From Listeria cossartiae subsp. cayugensis (GTDB lineage Bacteria; Bacillota; Bacilli; Lactobacillales; Listeriaceae), in contig NZ_JAARZC010000001.1 in assembly GCF_014229095.1 (NCBI RefSeq), positions 558,001 through 622,000 on the forward strand: a DNA stretch of 64,000 nt, read 5' to 3'. The notes beneath the pieces were generated by a model. That model saw only the letters and a list, made by a program, of their open reading frames with translations, was not told the DNA's origin and ran no database searches. A program made the position numbers and the translations under genes. The number at the start of each line of letters is the position of its first letter. The first letter of the stretch is position 1. Shown here in pieces: positions 44,908-54,752 of the stretch.

Positions 44908-45912
44908 ATGGAAAAAGCTTTTGAGGGAAAATACCGTGATATTCTTATTCAATATTTAGAACATCAAGACGAAGAAATTCTTTATACTTGCGAAAAATTA
45001 TCCAGAGAAGCTATGGAAGAGCGAGTATCACCAGAAGAAATTGTCCATTTGCATCGCTCGGTTCTTGAACTATACGGAAAACAGTTGCCGGACTTTGTAC
45101 GATTATCATTTGATGTACTACTTGAAATGATGGTAGGCTACGGCTTAGCTTATATGGAACATCTTAGTCTAAGAACCGAGCAAAAAGAACTACGTAGTGA
45201 AATCGCTCAAGCAGAAGATATGCAAAAAACGTTAATGAAAACAGAAGTACCAGAACATGACGAACTTGATTTTGGGGTTATCAGTGTCGCAGCCAGACAA
45301 ATGAGCGGGGACTATTATAGCTTTACAGAAGAAGGTGACAAACAAATTGGTATCGCACTGGCAGATGTTATTGGTAAAGGAATTCCAGCTGCATTTAGTA
45401 TTTCGATGATCAAATATGCATTAGCTGGGATGACTGGAGACGATAGAAAACCATCTATCGTGCTCGAATCGCTGAACCAAGTAGCAGAAGAAAACATTAA
45501 CGACAATATGTTTATTACGATGTTTTACGGGCTTTATCACGAAGACACACATTTGTTTGAATACGGTTCAGCCGGACATGAGTTGGGCTTATATTACCAA
45601 CATAAAGAAAACACTTTTTCTGATTTATATGCCAAAGGTTTACCGCTGGGTGTGGATAAAAACGCCGTCTATCGTCAATTTGACAAGAAAATTGAAGTGG
45701 GCGATGCCGTATTTATTATGTCAGATGGTGTAACAGAAACAAGAACGGCAAATGGCTTTATTGAACGAGAAGAGTTAACAGAAATCATAGCAGCGCATAT
45801 TTCTTTATCAGCTGAAAAAATGGTACATGCGATTTATGATCAATTAGTCAAAATGCAAAACTTTGAGTTGCATGATGACTTTACGCTTATTTGTATCAAA
45901 CGAACTAAATAA
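44908..45912 (+). CDS. rsbU: PP2C-type phosphatase RsbU
   Basis: A 334-residue protein with an N-terminal helical RsbT-binding domain (about 1-85), a linker helix, and a C-terminal PPM phosphatase domain with metal-binding aspartates (SGDYYSFTEE, IGIALADVIGKGIPAAF, FIMSDGVTETR, LHDDFTLICIK). Stimulated by RsbT, it dephosphorylates RsbV and so starts SigB activation. Followed by a gap of about 145 bases holding a SigB promoter before rsbV. Confidence 0.96.
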   Translation: MEKAFEGKYRDILIQYLEHQDEEILYTCEKLSREAMEERVSPEEIVHLHRSVLELYGKQLPDFVRLSFDVLLEMMVGYGLAYMEHLSLRTEQKELRSEIAQAEDMQKTLMKTEVPEHDELDFGVISVAARQMSGDYYSFTEEGDKQIGIALADVIGKGIPAAFSISMIKYALAGMTGDDRKPSIVLESLNQVAEENINDNMFITMFYGLYHEDTHLFEYGSAGHELGLYYQHKENTFSDLYAKGLPLGVDKNAVYRQFDKKIEVGDAVFIMSDGVTETRTANGFIEREELTEIIAAHISLSAEKMVHAIYDQLVKMQNFELHDDFTLICIKRTK

Positions 45913-45999
45913 GAAGAAGTGAAGACGTACCTCATTCTTTGGAGAACATTTACTGGTGAGTAAACGTATTTAAAGGGTGGAGCGTTTTTATTTTTGAAT

Positions 46000-46024
46000 G
46001 TTTTAATTTTATTTGTTAGGGTAA
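46000..46024 (+). promoter_or_regulatory. SigB-dependent promoter of rsbV-rsbW-sigB-rsbX
   Basis: GTTT (46000-46003) and GGGTAA (46019-46024) with a 15-base spacer, about 38 bases before rsbV. This is the conserved autoregulatory SigB promoter of the operon. Confidence 0.9.
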
Positions 46025-46061
46025 AATCGACAGTATACTTAAAATTAGATGGGGTGAAGTG

Positions 46062-46406
46062 ATGAATATTAGTATAGAAATAAAAGAACGTGATACTGAC
46101 CACATAGACATATTTGTTGCTGGGGAGATCGATGCTTATACAGCGCCAAAGGTAAAAGAAGCACTAGAAGTATATCAAGTAAAAGAGGGTATTGTACTTC
46201 GAATCGATTTAACAGAAGTGAGTTACATGGATAGCACCGGATTAGGCGTATTTGTAGGAGCTTTCAAAAGCTTACGTCAACGCCAAAGTGAACTTGTCTT
46301 GTTTGGTTTAAGCGATCGACTTTTCCGATTGTTTGAAATTACAGGATTGTCAGATATCATCGAAATCAAAAATGTAGAGGGTGAAATGAATGGCAACAAT
46401 GCATGA
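46062..46406 (+). CDS. rsbV: Anti-anti-sigma factor RsbV
   Basis: A 114-residue STAS protein. The phosphorylated serine lies in [14 protein letters not shown] (Ser58). Dephosphorylated RsbV binds RsbW and frees SigB. ATG 46062 is used; the preceding in-frame GTG 46059 would add one residue. The 3' end overlaps rsbW, which supports coupled translation of the partner-switch pair. Confidence 0.95.
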   Translation: MNISIEIKERDTDHIDIFVAGEIDAYTAPKVKEALEVYQVKEGIVLRIDLTEVSYMDSTGLGVFVGAFKSLRQRQSELVLFGLSDRLFRLFEITGLSDIIEIKNVEGEMNGNNA

Positions 46407-46863
46407 CAAAATTACATTACAACTTCCTGCCAAGCCTGAATATGTAAGTTTAGGTAGACTTTCATTATCAGGAATTGCAAGTCGCGCAGGATTTTCTTAT
46501 GAAGCAATTGAAGATTTGAAAATAGCTGTCAGTGAAGCCATCACTAATTCCGTAAAGCATGCATTTAAAGGCGAAGAAGATGGTGAAATCACAGTTGAAT
46601 ATCTTATTTATGAAGATAAGCTAGAAGTTCGTGTTTCCGATAACGGCACAAGCTTCGACCTAGAGACCCGTAAACAAGAAATTGGCCCATATGATGTGGG
46701 TGAAGATGCGGAGATGATGCGTATCGGAGGGCTAGGTTTATTTTTAATTGAAACATTAATGGATGACGTGAAACTTTATTACGATGAAGGGGTTTCTGTC
46801 GTAATGACCAAATATATTAATGAAAAGCAGGTGGAGGAGAATGCCAAAAGTATCTCAACCTGA
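46390..46863 (+). CDS. rsbW: Anti-sigma factor / serine kinase RsbW
   Basis: A 157-residue GHKL kinase: [19 protein letters not shown] (N-box), [11 protein letters not shown], and [18 protein letters not shown] in the ATP-binding site. It holds SigB inactive in unstressed cells and phosphorylates RsbV. Its start overlaps rsbV and its end overlaps sigB by 23 bases, so rsbV, rsbW and sigB are translated as a chain. Confidence 0.96.
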   Translation: MATMHDKITLQLPAKPEYVSLGRLSLSGIASRAGFSYEAIEDLKIAVSEAITNSVKHAFKGEEDGEITVEYLIYEDKLEVRVSDNGTSFDLETRKQEIGPYDVGEDAEMMRIGGLGLFLIETLMDDVKLYYDEGVSVVMTKYINEKQVEENAKSIST

Positions 46864-47620
46864 TAAAGAAGCCAAAGAAAAAGTCTATATTTGGATTGCC
46901 GCTTACCAAGAAAATGGCGACCAAGATGCCCAGTATAATTTAGTTGTTCATTACAAAAATTTAGTAGAATCCATTGCCCGCAAATATTCCCAAGGTAAAT
47001 CTTTTCATGAAGATTTAGTTCAAGTGGGGAATATTGGTTTACTTGGAGCTATTAGAAGATATGATGCAACGTTTGGAAAAAGTTTTGAAGCATTTGCTGT
47101 GCCAACTATTGTTGGTGAAATTAAACGATTTTTACGTGATAAAACGTGGAGTGTGCACGTGCCACGCCGAATCAAAGAACTAGGTCCAAAAATTAAAAAT
47201 GCGGTAGAAGAGCTAACGAGAGAACTACAAAGCTCACCGCAAATTAGCGACATTGCTGATTTCATCGGTGTCACGGAAGAAGAAGTTTTAGAAGCAATGG
47301 AGATGGGGAAAAGCTACCAAGCGCTTTCTGTAGATCATTCGATTGAAGCTGATTCGGATGGAAGTACCATTACGTTACTTGATGTTGTTGGTGGTACGGA
47401 TGATGGATTTGAACGTGTGAATCAACGTATGCTTTTAGAGAAAGTTCTCCCTGTTTTAGATGAGCGAGAACAGAAGATTTTGCAATACACCTTCATTGAA
47501 AATCGCAGTCAAAAAGAAACGGGTGAACTACTCGATATATCACAAATGCATGTGTCTAGAATCCAACGTCAAGCTATTAAAAAACTTCGAGAGGCGTTGC
47601 AGAATGAGGAAGTGGAGTAA
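46841..47620 (+). CDS. sigB: RNA polymerase sigma factor SigB (general stress)
   Basis: A 259-residue sigma-70-family factor with region 2 ([62 protein letters not shown]), region 3, and the region 4 HTH ([26 protein letters not shown]). It directs transcription from GTTT-N13-17-GGGWWT promoters, two of which are seen in this window. ATG 46841 is chosen, with AGGTGGAGG in front; the in-frame upstream ATG lies within rsbW. Master regulator of acid, salt and other stress responses in Listeria. Confidence 0.97.
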   Translation: MPKVSQPDKEAKEKVYIWIAAYQENGDQDAQYNLVVHYKNLVESIARKYSQGKSFHEDLVQVGNIGLLGAIRRYDATFGKSFEAFAVPTIVGEIKRFLRDKTWSVHVPRRIKELGPKIKNAVEELTRELQSSPQISDIADFIGVTEEEVLEAMEMGKSYQALSVDHSIEADSDGSTITLLDVVGGTDDGFERVNQRMLLEKVLPVLDEREQKILQYTFIENRSQKETGELLDISQMHVSRIQRQAIKKLREALQNEEVE

Positions 47621-48220
47621 ATGAACAAGGCGGTTGAATCAAATAATTTATTTGTATTTCAACGTTCTAAAGCATTACAACAATACTGCGGGGATGTTTA
47701 TTATACCCATGAGGACAAAAATGGTTTTCTGTATGTGCTTTCGGATGGGCTTGGAAGCGGGATCGAAGCTAATAGAGCGGCCAAAGCGACCGTTGACGCC
47801 ATCAAAGAAGATATCCATGCAGATATTACAGATATGCTTGAAAAAGCGAACCAGGCTGTCTCTGGATTGCGTGGGGCGGCAGTTGCCATTATTAAAGGCG
47901 ATTACTTAACGAAAACACTTCATTATACCGGCATGGGTAATATTCGTTTTTATATGATTGGTATAGAAGACAAACTTATCTTCCCACTTTCTGGCTCTGG
48001 TTTTTTATCAGGTAGAAAACAGAAGTATCGGTTGCAATCGTTTAAATATAAACCGGGCAGTAAGTTTTTGATGCACTCAGATGGTCTTGTTTTATCCCGT
48101 GTTCGAAAAAGCCTCGAATCGCCACTTTGCGTAGTGAAAATCGGGCATTTAATTGAACGCAATATATTAGATATTCCAACCGATGATGTAACGTTCATGA
48201 TTGGCAAATTTCCAGAATAA
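47621..48220 (+). CDS. rsbX: PP2C-type phosphatase RsbX
   Basis: A 199-residue PPM phosphatase (FLYVLSDGLGSGIEANRAAKATVDAI, SKFLMHSDGLVLSR, TDDVTFMIGKF). It removes phosphate from RsbR and RsbS after stress, which resets the stressosome and limits SigB activity. It begins directly after the sigB stop with GGAG in front. Last gene of the operon, followed by a clear terminator. Confidence 0.95.
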   Translation: MNKAVESNNLFVFQRSKALQQYCGDVYYTHEDKNGFLYVLSDGLGSGIEANRAAKATVDAIKEDIHADITDMLEKANQAVSGLRGAAVAIIKGDYLTKTLHYTGMGNIRFYMIGIEDKLIFPLSGSGFLSGRKQKYRLQSFKYKPGSKFLMHSDGLVLSRVRKSLESPLCVVKIGHLIERNILDIPTDDVTFMIGKFPE

Positions 48221-48224
48221 TAAT

Positions 48225-48265
48225 AACACCTTTTAAACTAGTAATTGTTTGAAAGGTGTTTTTTT
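48225..48265 (+). terminator. Terminator of the sigB operon
   Basis: Hairpin AACACCTTTTAAAC / GTTTGAAAGGTGTT followed by TTTTTT. Confidence 0.88.
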
Positions 48266-48426
48266 CATATTCGGTGTGAGAACGGGGGCTATTTATGGTA
48301 TATTAGAATAGAGCGCTAGTTTTTTATACTTAATTATGTGATAAATGTCACTTAGTAAGCGTGAAGCCAAATTGCTTTGCGTTTTTTTCGCGCGGATTAA
48401 AATACAAATAAGAGAGAAGGAGCAAA

Positions 48427-50052
48427 TTGAAGAAAGTTTTATTGAATAGTGTAAAAGGTTATACGTGGGCGAGATTTAGGAAGGACTTGCTTGCGGGTAT
48501 TATCGTGGGCATTATTGCGTTACCACTGGCGATGTCCTTTGCGATTGCATCGGGGGTAAGTCCGGAATATGGAATTTATTCTAGTTTTGTAGCGGGAATC
48601 ATCGTTTCTATTTTTGGTGGTTCGAAATTTCAAATCGCTGGGCCAACTGGCGCATTTATTCCGGTACTACTTGGCATCGTATTAACTTATGGTTATCAAG
48701 ATTTACTTGTAGCGGGAATGATGGCAGGGGTTTTACTTTGCTTAATGGGTATTTTCAAAATTGGAACGCTGATTAAATTTATTCCGCGACCAGTGACGAT
48801 TGGATTTACGGCTGGGATTGCTGTAACGATTTTTATGGGGCAAGTGGGGAATTTCCTCGGATTAACAGGGATGGAAAAACATGAATCATTTGTGGCGAAT
48901 ATGCAAGAGATCTGGCTACACCTGGATTCATGGAATTTCTATAGTGTGTTAATTTCATGTATTTGTATGCTTGTATTATTTGTTTTTCCGAAAATTTTAC
49001 CGAGAATTCCGGCGCCGCTTATTGGACTTGTGATTACGACGGCAATTGCGATGTTCTTTTTTCCTGATGCGCTTCCAACGATTGGTTCGGCGTATGGGGA
49101 TATTCCGAACACTTTTCCACCGTTTGAATTTCCTGATATGACGTTTGCGAATATGAGTAAACTGGTCGGGCCGGCGTTTGTTATCGCAATGCTTGGTGGG
49201 ATTGAGTCGCTTCTCTCGGCTGTTGTAGCAGATGGAATGACGAATACAAAACATAATAGTAATCGTGAACTAATTGGGCAAGGGATTGCTAATATTGTTA
49301 CACCAATGTTTGGTGGGATTCCAGCGACTGGGGCGATTGCAAGAACGGCGACCAATATTAATAATGGCGCAACTAGCCGTGTTTCGGGCGTTATCCACGG
49401 GATTTTCGTATTACTCACTTTACTCGTACTCGCTCCAGTAGCTGTCAACATTCCAATTGCAGCAATGGCGCCGATTTTAATGTTAGTAGCTTGGAATATG
49501 AGCGAACGAAAAACATTCCAGCATATTATCAAACTAAAATCAGGCGATACGTTAGTACTTGTAATTACCTTTTTACTAACGGTTTTCGCAAGTTTAACTG
49601 TGGCAGTGGAAGTTGGCTTGCTGCTGGCGGTTGTTCTTTTCGCAAAACAAATGGGCAGTTCGATGCAAATCGAAGAAATCGAACCAGAAGGCGCCGAAAT
49701 TGCTCCTCATTTACACGAGAAAATTAGTATTTTTACAATTCGTGGTCCGCTTTTCTTTGGAGCAGCGCAGATTTTTCAACAAAATATTATTAAAGCAATT
49801 CATGTAAAACCGAAATTTCTGATTTTGCGGATGGGGAAAGTACCGATTATCGATGCAACCGCAGAAGGCTATTTTCACCAAATTGAAAAAGAATTTTCGA
49901 AGCAAGGCGGTCAAATTTTAATTACCGGGCTAACGGATAAAGCGAAAGAAAGTCTGAAAGGTAGCGGACTTTACGACCGAATTGGCAATGAACACTTCTT
50001 TTCACATACCGAAGACGCGATTCATTTTGCGGAAAATGCTTTGAATAAATGA
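48427..50052 (+). CDS. SulP-family anion transporter with STAS domain
   Basis: A 541-residue SLC26/SulP permease. About 10-14 membrane segments fill residues 15-420, with the family's DLLAGIIVGIIALPLAMSFAIASGVSPEYGIYSSFVAGI and FGGIPATGAIARTATNINNGA. A cytosolic STAS domain (about 440-541, ISIFTIRGPLFFGAAQIF, VPIIDATAEGYFHQIEKEF) follows. Possible substrates are sulfate, bicarbonate or other anions; not resolvable here. The start is TTG 48427 after AAGGAG. Transcribed alone after the sigB operon. Confidence 0.9.
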   Translation: MKKVLLNSVKGYTWARFRKDLLAGIIVGIIALPLAMSFAIASGVSPEYGIYSSFVAGIIVSIFGGSKFQIAGPTGAFIPVLLGIVLTYGYQDLLVAGMMAGVLLCLMGIFKIGTLIKFIPRPVTIGFTAGIAVTIFMGQVGNFLGLTGMEKHESFVANMQEIWLHLDSWNFYSVLISCICMLVLFVFPKILPRIPAPLIGLVITTAIAMFFFPDALPTIGSAYGDIPNTFPPFEFPDMTFANMSKLVGPAFVIAMLGGIESLLSAVVADGMTNTKHNSNRELIGQGIANIVTPMFGGIPATGAIARTATNINNGATSRVSGVIHGIFVLLTLLVLAPVAVNIPIAAMAPILMLVAWNMSERKTFQHIIKLKSGDTLVLVITFLLTVFASLTVAVEVGLLLAVVLFAKQMGSSMQIEEIEPEGAEIAPHLHEKISIFTIRGPLFFGAAQIFQQNIIKAIHVKPKFLILRMGKVPIIDATAEGYFHQIEKEFSKQGGQILITGLTDKAKESLKGSGLYDRIGNEHFFSHTEDAIHFAENALNK

Positions 50053-50128
50053 GACTGGTAGCTTTTGTCAGTTGAAACGTAATTATGTTACACTTAGTAG
50101 ATAATGAAATAAATGGAGGCTATCAAGT

Positions 50129-52306
50129 ATGGAACAAATGCAAGAAAAAATAATGAAATTAGTCCAAAAATCGCTAACGTATAAACCAGCGCAAATTAAT
50201 GCCGTTATCAAATTGATGGAAGAAGGCAACACGGTCCCATTTATCGCACGTTACCGTAAAGAAATGACTGGTAGCCTAGATGAAGTTGAAATTCGCGATA
50301 TTGAAGAAACATTTGAATATGTAACGAAATTAGAAAATCGTAAAGAAGAAATCATTCGCCTAATAGATGAACAAGGAAAATTAACAGACGAACTGAGAGC
50401 CGCAATCGTCAAAGCAGAAAAACACCAAGCGCTTGAAGATTTATATCGTCCTTATAAACAAAAGAAACGCACGAAAGCAACAATCGCCAAAGAAAAAGGC
50501 TTAGAACCACTGGCTGAATGGCTTCTGAGCTTTCCAAGCAACGCCGATCCACTGAAAGAAGCCGCGAACTACATTTCTGAGGAAAAAGAAGTGGAATCAG
50601 CAGAAGCAGCATTACTCGGCGCACATGAAATTATCGCTGAACAAATCAGTGATGAGCCTAGTTTTCGTGAGTGGATTCGTAACTTTACACGCAAATTCGG
50701 GATGATTGAATCCAGAGCGAAAAACGCCGAAGCAGACGAAAAAGGCGTGTACGAAATGTACTATGAATTTAACGAAATGATTGGCAAAGTAGCTAGCCAC
50801 CGTATCCTTGCTTTTAACCGTGGTGAAAAAGAAGACATTTTACGTGTCCAAGTCCAAGTGGATACGACAAAAATCTTCCAATACTTATTTGAAAAAGTTA
50901 TCCAAAATCGTAATTCTGCAACTCGTCCTTACGTAGAAGAAGCTATTTTGGATGCTTATAAACGCTTTATCGGACCAGCAATTGAACGTGAAATCCGCGG
51001 CGAACTAACAGATAAAGGTGAAGAACAAGCAATCCATATTTTCTCCGAGAACTTGCGCAAATTGCTATTACAACCACCTTTAAAAGGGAAAATTATTCTT
51101 GGGGTCGATCCAGCTTTTAGAACGGGTTGTAAATTCTCTGTGTTAGATCAAACGGGGAAAGTGCTAGAAATTGGCGTTGTTTACCCACATACGGCTAAAG
51201 CGCGCCGCCCAGAAGCAAAACAAAAAATTGCGGAAATTTTATCGACGTATCAAGTAGAAGTTATCGCGATTGGTAACGGAACGGCATCACGTGAAACGGA
51301 ACAATTTATCGTGGAAGTGATTCGTGAATCGAAATCTAGTGCTTATTATTGTATCGTCAATGAAGCTGGCGCGAGTGTCTATTCTGCGAGTGAAACAGCT
51401 CGCGAGGAGTTCCCGGATTATCAAGTAGAAGAACGTAGCGCAGTTTCGATTGGACGCCGTTTGCAAGATCCACTAGCAGAACTTGTGAAAATTGATCCGA
51501 AATCTGTCGGTGTAGGGCAATACCAACATGACGTCGCGCAAAAACGACTAAATGAAACGCTAACTTTTGTCGTTGAAACAGCTGTTAACCAAGTCGGTGT
51601 CAACGTTAATACAGCCTCCGCTTCTCTTTTACAATATGTAGCCGGTTTAAACAAAACAGTCGCAAATAATATTCGTAAATATCGCGAGGAAAATGGCTCG
51701 TTTGCTTCTCGTAAAGAGTTGAAAAAGGTTCCTCGTCTAGGTGCGAAATCATATGAACAAAGTATCGGTTTCTTACGTATTTTAGAAGGCGAAAACCCGC
51801 TTGATAAAACAGCGATTCACCCTGAAAGTTATAAGGCAGCAGAGCAAATTGTAAAAGCAGCTGGCTTCGGCTTAAAAGATATCGGCAGTGAGGATTTAAA
51901 AGCGGCACTACAAGCGCTAAGTATCCCTGAGGAAGCAGAGAAATTAAACATTGGTAAAGAAACAATGCGCGATATTATTGATAATTTAATTGCTCCTGGT
52001 CGCGACCTTCGTGACGAACTTCCAGCACCACTTTTAAAACAAGATGTTATTTCGATGGAAGATTTAAAACAAGGAATGGAATTACAAGGAACGGTTCGTA
52101 ACGTGGTTGACTTTGGCGCTTTTGTTGATATTGGCGTGAAACAAGACGGCCTTGTGCATATTTCGAAACTAAGTAATTCTTTTGTTAAAAACCCGATGGA
52201 TGTCGTTTCAGTAGGAGACGTTGTGACCGTTTGGGTGGATGAAGTAGATACGAAGAAAAATCGTATTGCGTTAACGATGCTTAATCCTAATGGAAGTGTT
52301 AAATAA
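50129..52306 (+). CDS. tex: Tex-family RNA-binding transcription accessory protein
   Basis: A 725-residue Tex protein of usual length. In order: N-terminal helical domain ([35 protein letters not shown]), YqgF-like RNase H fold ([19 protein letters not shown]), tandem HhH ([34 protein letters not shown]) and a C-terminal S1 domain ([31 protein letters not shown], about 645-720). It binds RNA and affects transcription and RNA decay. It overlaps the SprT-like gene by one base. Confidence 0.95.
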   Translation: MEQMQEKIMKLVQKSLTYKPAQINAVIKLMEEGNTVPFIARYRKEMTGSLDEVEIRDIEETFEYVTKLENRKEEIIRLIDEQGKLTDELRAAIVKAEKHQALEDLYRPYKQKKRTKATIAKEKGLEPLAEWLLSFPSNADPLKEAANYISEEKEVESAEAALLGAHEIIAEQISDEPSFREWIRNFTRKFGMIESRAKNAEADEKGVYEMYYEFNEMIGKVASHRILAFNRGEKEDILRVQVQVDTTKIFQYLFEKVIQNRNSATRPYVEEAILDAYKRFIGPAIEREIRGELTDKGEEQAIHIFSENLRKLLLQPPLKGKIILGVDPAFRTGCKFSVLDQTGKVLEIGVVYPHTAKARRPEAKQKIAEILSTYQVEVIAIGNGTASRETEQFIVEVIRESKSSAYYCIVNEAGASVYSASETAREEFPDYQVEERSAVSIGRRLQDPLAELVKIDPKSVGVGQYQHDVAQKRLNETLTFVVETAVNQVGVNVNTASASLLQYVAGLNKTVANNIRKYREENGSFASRKELKKVPRLGAKSYEQSIGFLRILEGENPLDKTAIHPESYKAAEQIVKAAGFGLKDIGSEDLKAALQALSIPEEAEKLNIGKETMRDIIDNLIAPGRDLRDELPAPLLKQDVISMEDLKQGMELQGTVRNVVDFGAFVDIGVKQDGLVHISKLSNSFVKNPMDVVSVGDVVTVWVDEVDTKKNRIALTMLNPNGSVK

Positions 52307-52773
52307 TGAATCAAGCAGAGTTGCAGCGACACATGGAAGAAGTGTCGCTGCAATTTTTCCAAAAAGAATTTCGCCACCAAGCCGTGTTTAATGCGCGCTT
52401 ACGAACCACTGGGGGACGTTATTTGCTAAAAAGTCACAATATCGAAATGAACCCCAAGTACCTAGAAAACTTTGGATTAGCGTACTTTATCGGGATTATG
52501 AAGCACGAACTATGTCATTATCACCTTCATTTAGAGAAAAAAGGCTATCAGCATCGCGATCAAGATTTCCGTGAGTTATTAAAAAAAGTAGACGCACCGA
52601 GATTTTGTGCAACGATACCACGTGAAATTACCATGCATGAATATACATGCAAAGGTTGCGGGAAGTCCTTTTTAAGACAACGCAGATTCAATGTGAACCG
52701 TTATCGCTGTGGCAGTTGTGGCGGAAAATTAATACAAACAGGTTCCAAGAAAATTTATACAGAAAACGCATGA
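52306..52773 (+). CDS. SprT-like zinc metalloprotease-family protein
   Basis: A 155-residue SprT-like protein. The zincin motif HELCHYH (His67, Glu68, His71) is present, and the C-terminus is a zinc ribbon with two pairs of cysteines (CKGCGKSF...YRCGSCGG). It resembles Bacillus YdcK, which sits after tex (ydcI) in the same order. The enzymatic role in bacteria is not established. Its ATG overlaps the tex stop, so it is coupled to tex. The tRNA promoter lies right after its end. Confidence 0.87.
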   Translation: MNQAELQRHMEEVSLQFFQKEFRHQAVFNARLRTTGGRYLLKSHNIEMNPKYLENFGLAYFIGIMKHELCHYHLHLEKKGYQHRDQDFRELLKKVDAPRFCATIPREITMHEYTCKGCGKSFLRQRRFNVNRYRCGSCGGKLIQTGSKKIYTENA

Positions 52774-52779
52774 AAAGTC

Positions 52780-52808
52780 TTGCATTTTTGCCAAGTTCTG
52801 CGTATACT
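52780..52808 (+). promoter_or_regulatory. Promoter of the tRNA-Asn/tRNA-Ser pair
   Basis: TTGCAT (52780-52785) and TATACT (52803-52808) with a 17-base spacer, 17 bases before tRNA-Asn. Confidence 0.75.
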
Positions 52809-52825
52809 AGTGGAAGTCAGATAAT

Positions 52826-52898
52826 TCCACAGTAGCTCAGTTGGTAGAGCAATCGGCTGTTAACCGATCGGTCGCAGGTTCGAGTCCTGCCTGTGGAG
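52826..52898 (+). tRNA. tRNA-Asn (GTT)
   Basis: A 73-base cloverleaf: acceptor TCCACAG / CTGTGGA, D-loop with AGCTCAGTTGGTAGAGC, anticodon arm with GTT (CTGTTAA), T-arm GGTTCGAGTCC. Discriminator G. No encoded CCA. Confidence 0.96.
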
Positions 52899-52901
52899 TT
52901 T

Positions 52902-52989
52902 GGGGAAGTACTCAAGTGGCTGAAGAGGTGCCCCTGCTAAGGGTATAGGTCGCTCGCGCGGCGCGAGGGTTCAAATCCCTCCTTCTCCG
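52902..52989 (+). tRNA. tRNA-Ser (GCT)
   Basis: An 88-base class II tRNA with a long variable arm (GGTCGCTCGCGCGGCGCGA region). Acceptor GGGGAAG / CTTCTCC, anticodon GCT in CTGCTAA, T-arm GGTTCAAATCC. Lies three bases after tRNA-Asn. Confidence 0.95.
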
Positions 52990-52999
52990 TAATAACTTA

Positions 53000-53038
53000 T
53001 AAAGACATTGTTTAGGAAACTAAGCAGTGTCTTTTTTT
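53000..53038 (+). terminator. Terminator after the tRNA-Asn/Ser pair
   Basis: Hairpin AAAGACATTGTTTAG / CTAAGCAGTGTCTTT followed by TTTT. Confidence 0.88.
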
Positions 53039-53141
53039 GTGGAAAAATAGCGATGGATTTTCGTCTATATGTATGCTAAAGTTATTTTGAAAGATAAGCT
53101 CAAGTTGCAAAAAACATAACGTCAATACTCGGAGGTGCAAA

Positions 53142-53582
53142 ATGAAGGTTATCCATTTTTATAGTGAAAATGCGGACTATGGCTGTTTCTCTAATTTCTC
53201 TTTACATCCAGTTGTCATAGACGGCGTGACTTATCCAACCGCAGAACACTATTTCCAAGCGCAAAAATTTATAGATAAAAAAATTATTAAAAAAGTAATT
53301 AATACGAAAAAACCAATAGATGCAGCAAAATTGGGTAGAAATAGAGACTTCCCACTGCGAAAAGGCTGGGAAAGTATGAAAGACGAAGTGATGTTAAAAG
53401 CAATCAGAGCAAAAGTAGAGCAACATTCGGAAGTGAAAAAAATACTTTTATCCACAGAGAATGCTATTTTAGTGGAACATACGGAAAATGATCATTATTG
53501 GGGCGACGGCGGAGATGGCTCTGGAAAAAATCGTCTAGGCAAGATGTTAATGAAAGTCAGAGACGAATGGAACTCTAAATAG
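53142..53582 (+). CDS. NADAR-domain protein 1
   Basis: A 146-residue single NADAR domain (RibX/COG3236 family). Family features: FYSENADYGCFSNFSLHPVVIDGVTYPTAEHYFQAQKF at the N-terminus, AAKLGRNRDFPLRKGWE, and DHYWGDGGDGSGKNRLGKMLMKVRDE at the end. Members have N-glycosidase activity, and some remove ADP-ribose from guanine in DNA, opposing DarT-type toxins. The substrate here is unknown. Start after GGAGG. It begins a three-gene cluster about 150 bases after tRNA-Ser. Confidence 0.85.
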   Translation: MKVIHFYSENADYGCFSNFSLHPVVIDGVTYPTAEHYFQAQKFIDKKIIKKVINTKKPIDAAKLGRNRDFPLRKGWESMKDEVMLKAIRAKVEQHSEVKKILLSTENAILVEHTENDHYWGDGGDGSGKNRLGKMLMKVRDEWNSK

Positions 53583-53597
53583 TGGGAGGTAGCTTAA

Positions 53598-54080
53598 ATG
53601 GAACCAATAAATCATTTTTTTGAATGGGCTAAAAATAATAATTGGCAAGTAGATTTGTCTGCTGTAGAGAAAAACTTGCCAGAGCAGATTTTAAAGAGAT
53701 ATGGAAATTTGCCAGATGCATATAAGGCCTTTTATATACAACTTAACCTCTGTAGCAATGCGGGGGACACTTGTTGGTTTTTATCGGAAGAAGATTTTTT
53801 AGAGAATGAGGATGACGCCTTTTCGTGGAATTCTTTTGAACAAATGAGTTTAGAAGCAGCAGAAGGCGATAAAAATTTAGAAAATAAAGTAAGACTATTT
53901 TGGAATGCACATTTACCAATTATGATGAGTGTTGGCGGTTGTTATGAATATTATGCTATCACTTTAAAGGACGGAAGTGTTGTTCATGGTTCAGAACCTG
54001 AATTTGAAGAAAGTTTGGTCGTAGCAGACTCGTTCGCGGATTTTTTACTGAAAATCGAAATTGGCAAAATAATATTATAA
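53598..54080 (+). CDS. SMI1/KNR4-like protein, possible immunity protein
   Basis: A 160-residue acidic soluble protein resembling the SMI1/KNR4 superfamily: VEKNLPEQILKRYGNLPDAYKAFYIQ, an acidic middle DFLENEDDAFSWNSF, and a terminal part VADSFADFLLKIE that is typical of the fold's last helix. This superfamily contains many immunity proteins of toxin systems. No adjacent toxin gene is seen. It lies 15 bases after the first NADAR gene and just before the second. Confidence 0.65.
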   Translation: MEPINHFFEWAKNNNWQVDLSAVEKNLPEQILKRYGNLPDAYKAFYIQLNLCSNAGDTCWFLSEEDFLENEDDAFSWNSFEQMSLEAAEGDKNLENKVRLFWNAHLPIMMSVGGCYEYYAITLKDGSVVHGSEPEFEESLVVADSFADFLLKIEIGKIIL

Positions 54081-54097
54081 TAAATAAAATTAAAAAG

Positions 54098-54661
54098 TTG
54101 GAGATGATAGGTATGGATTTTACATTAGAAAAAATACAGCATAAATACCGAAAAGGTGAAAAATTAAAATACATTTTCTTTTGGGGACATCAGCCTGCTG
54201 AAGATGGGAAGATAAGTAAAAGTTGTTTTAGCCAGTGGTGGATTTGTAGTTTTAAAGTGGACGGAGTGGAATATAATTGTGCTGAGCAATTTATGATGGC
54301 AGAGAAAGCAAAGCTATTTAATGATATGGAAATGAGAGAGAAAATTTTAGCGGCTAAGCATCCGAAACAAGCGAAAGATTTCGGTAGATTAATACGTGGT
54401 TTTCAAGAAGATATTTGGCTTAAGAATCGGTTTAATATAGTTATGCGTGCGAATCAGGCAAAATTTTCTCAAAATGAAGAGTTGAAAAAGTTTTTAATGC
54501 AAACGAAAAACAGGATTTTGGTTGAAGCAAGTCCAGTAGATAAAATTTGGGGTATTGGAATGGCTGCGGATAATAAGAACGTGGAAAATCCGTTATATTG
54601 GAAAGGTCTGAATTTACTCGGTTTTGCTTTGATGGCAGTGAGAGATGAACTTGAGAACTAA
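54098..54661 (+). CDS. NADAR-domain protein 2
   Basis: A 187-residue NADAR domain protein, longer and more canonical than its neighbour: YIFFWGHQP, CFSQWWICSFKVDGVEYNCAEQFMMAEKAKLF, AKDFGRLIRGFQEDIWLKNRFNIVMRANQAKFSQN, and IWGIGMAADNKNVENPLYWKGLNLLGFALMAVRDEL with the usual WG-G--D signature. Possible N-glycosidase or ADP-ribosyl-guanine hydrolase. ATG 54098 or the later ATG 54113 may be the start; 54113 sits near a GGAGATGATAGGT region. It closes the cluster. Confidence 0.85.
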   Translation: MEMIGMDFTLEKIQHKYRKGEKLKYIFFWGHQPAEDGKISKSCFSQWWICSFKVDGVEYNCAEQFMMAEKAKLFNDMEMREKILAAKHPKQAKDFGRLIRGFQEDIWLKNRFNIVMRANQAKFSQNEELKKFLMQTKNRILVEASPVDKIWGIGMAADNKNVENPLYWKGLNLLGFALMAVRDELEN

Positions 54662-54752
54662 TGCGTACTAGTAAACTTGTTGTTCTCGCAAAAATAGTTT
54701 TTTTACAAGAGAATTGCTATAATAAGAAAAACGTTTCAGAAAGGAAAGGACT

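Noticed and set aside
48939-49532. A 197-codon open frame on the minus strand inside the SulP gene
   Set aside because: It lies fully inside a clear transporter gene, has no ribosome-binding site, and its sequence is the usual antisense shadow of hydrophobic codons.
51829-52380. A 183-codon minus-strand open frame across the end of tex
   Set aside because: Antisense shadow of tex and the SprT-like gene; Ser/Phe-rich with no recognisable domain.
52902-53141. Possible prophage or island attachment site at tRNA-Ser
   Set aside because: No integrase gene is nearby and I saw no repeat of the tRNA 3' end downstream of the NADAR cluster.
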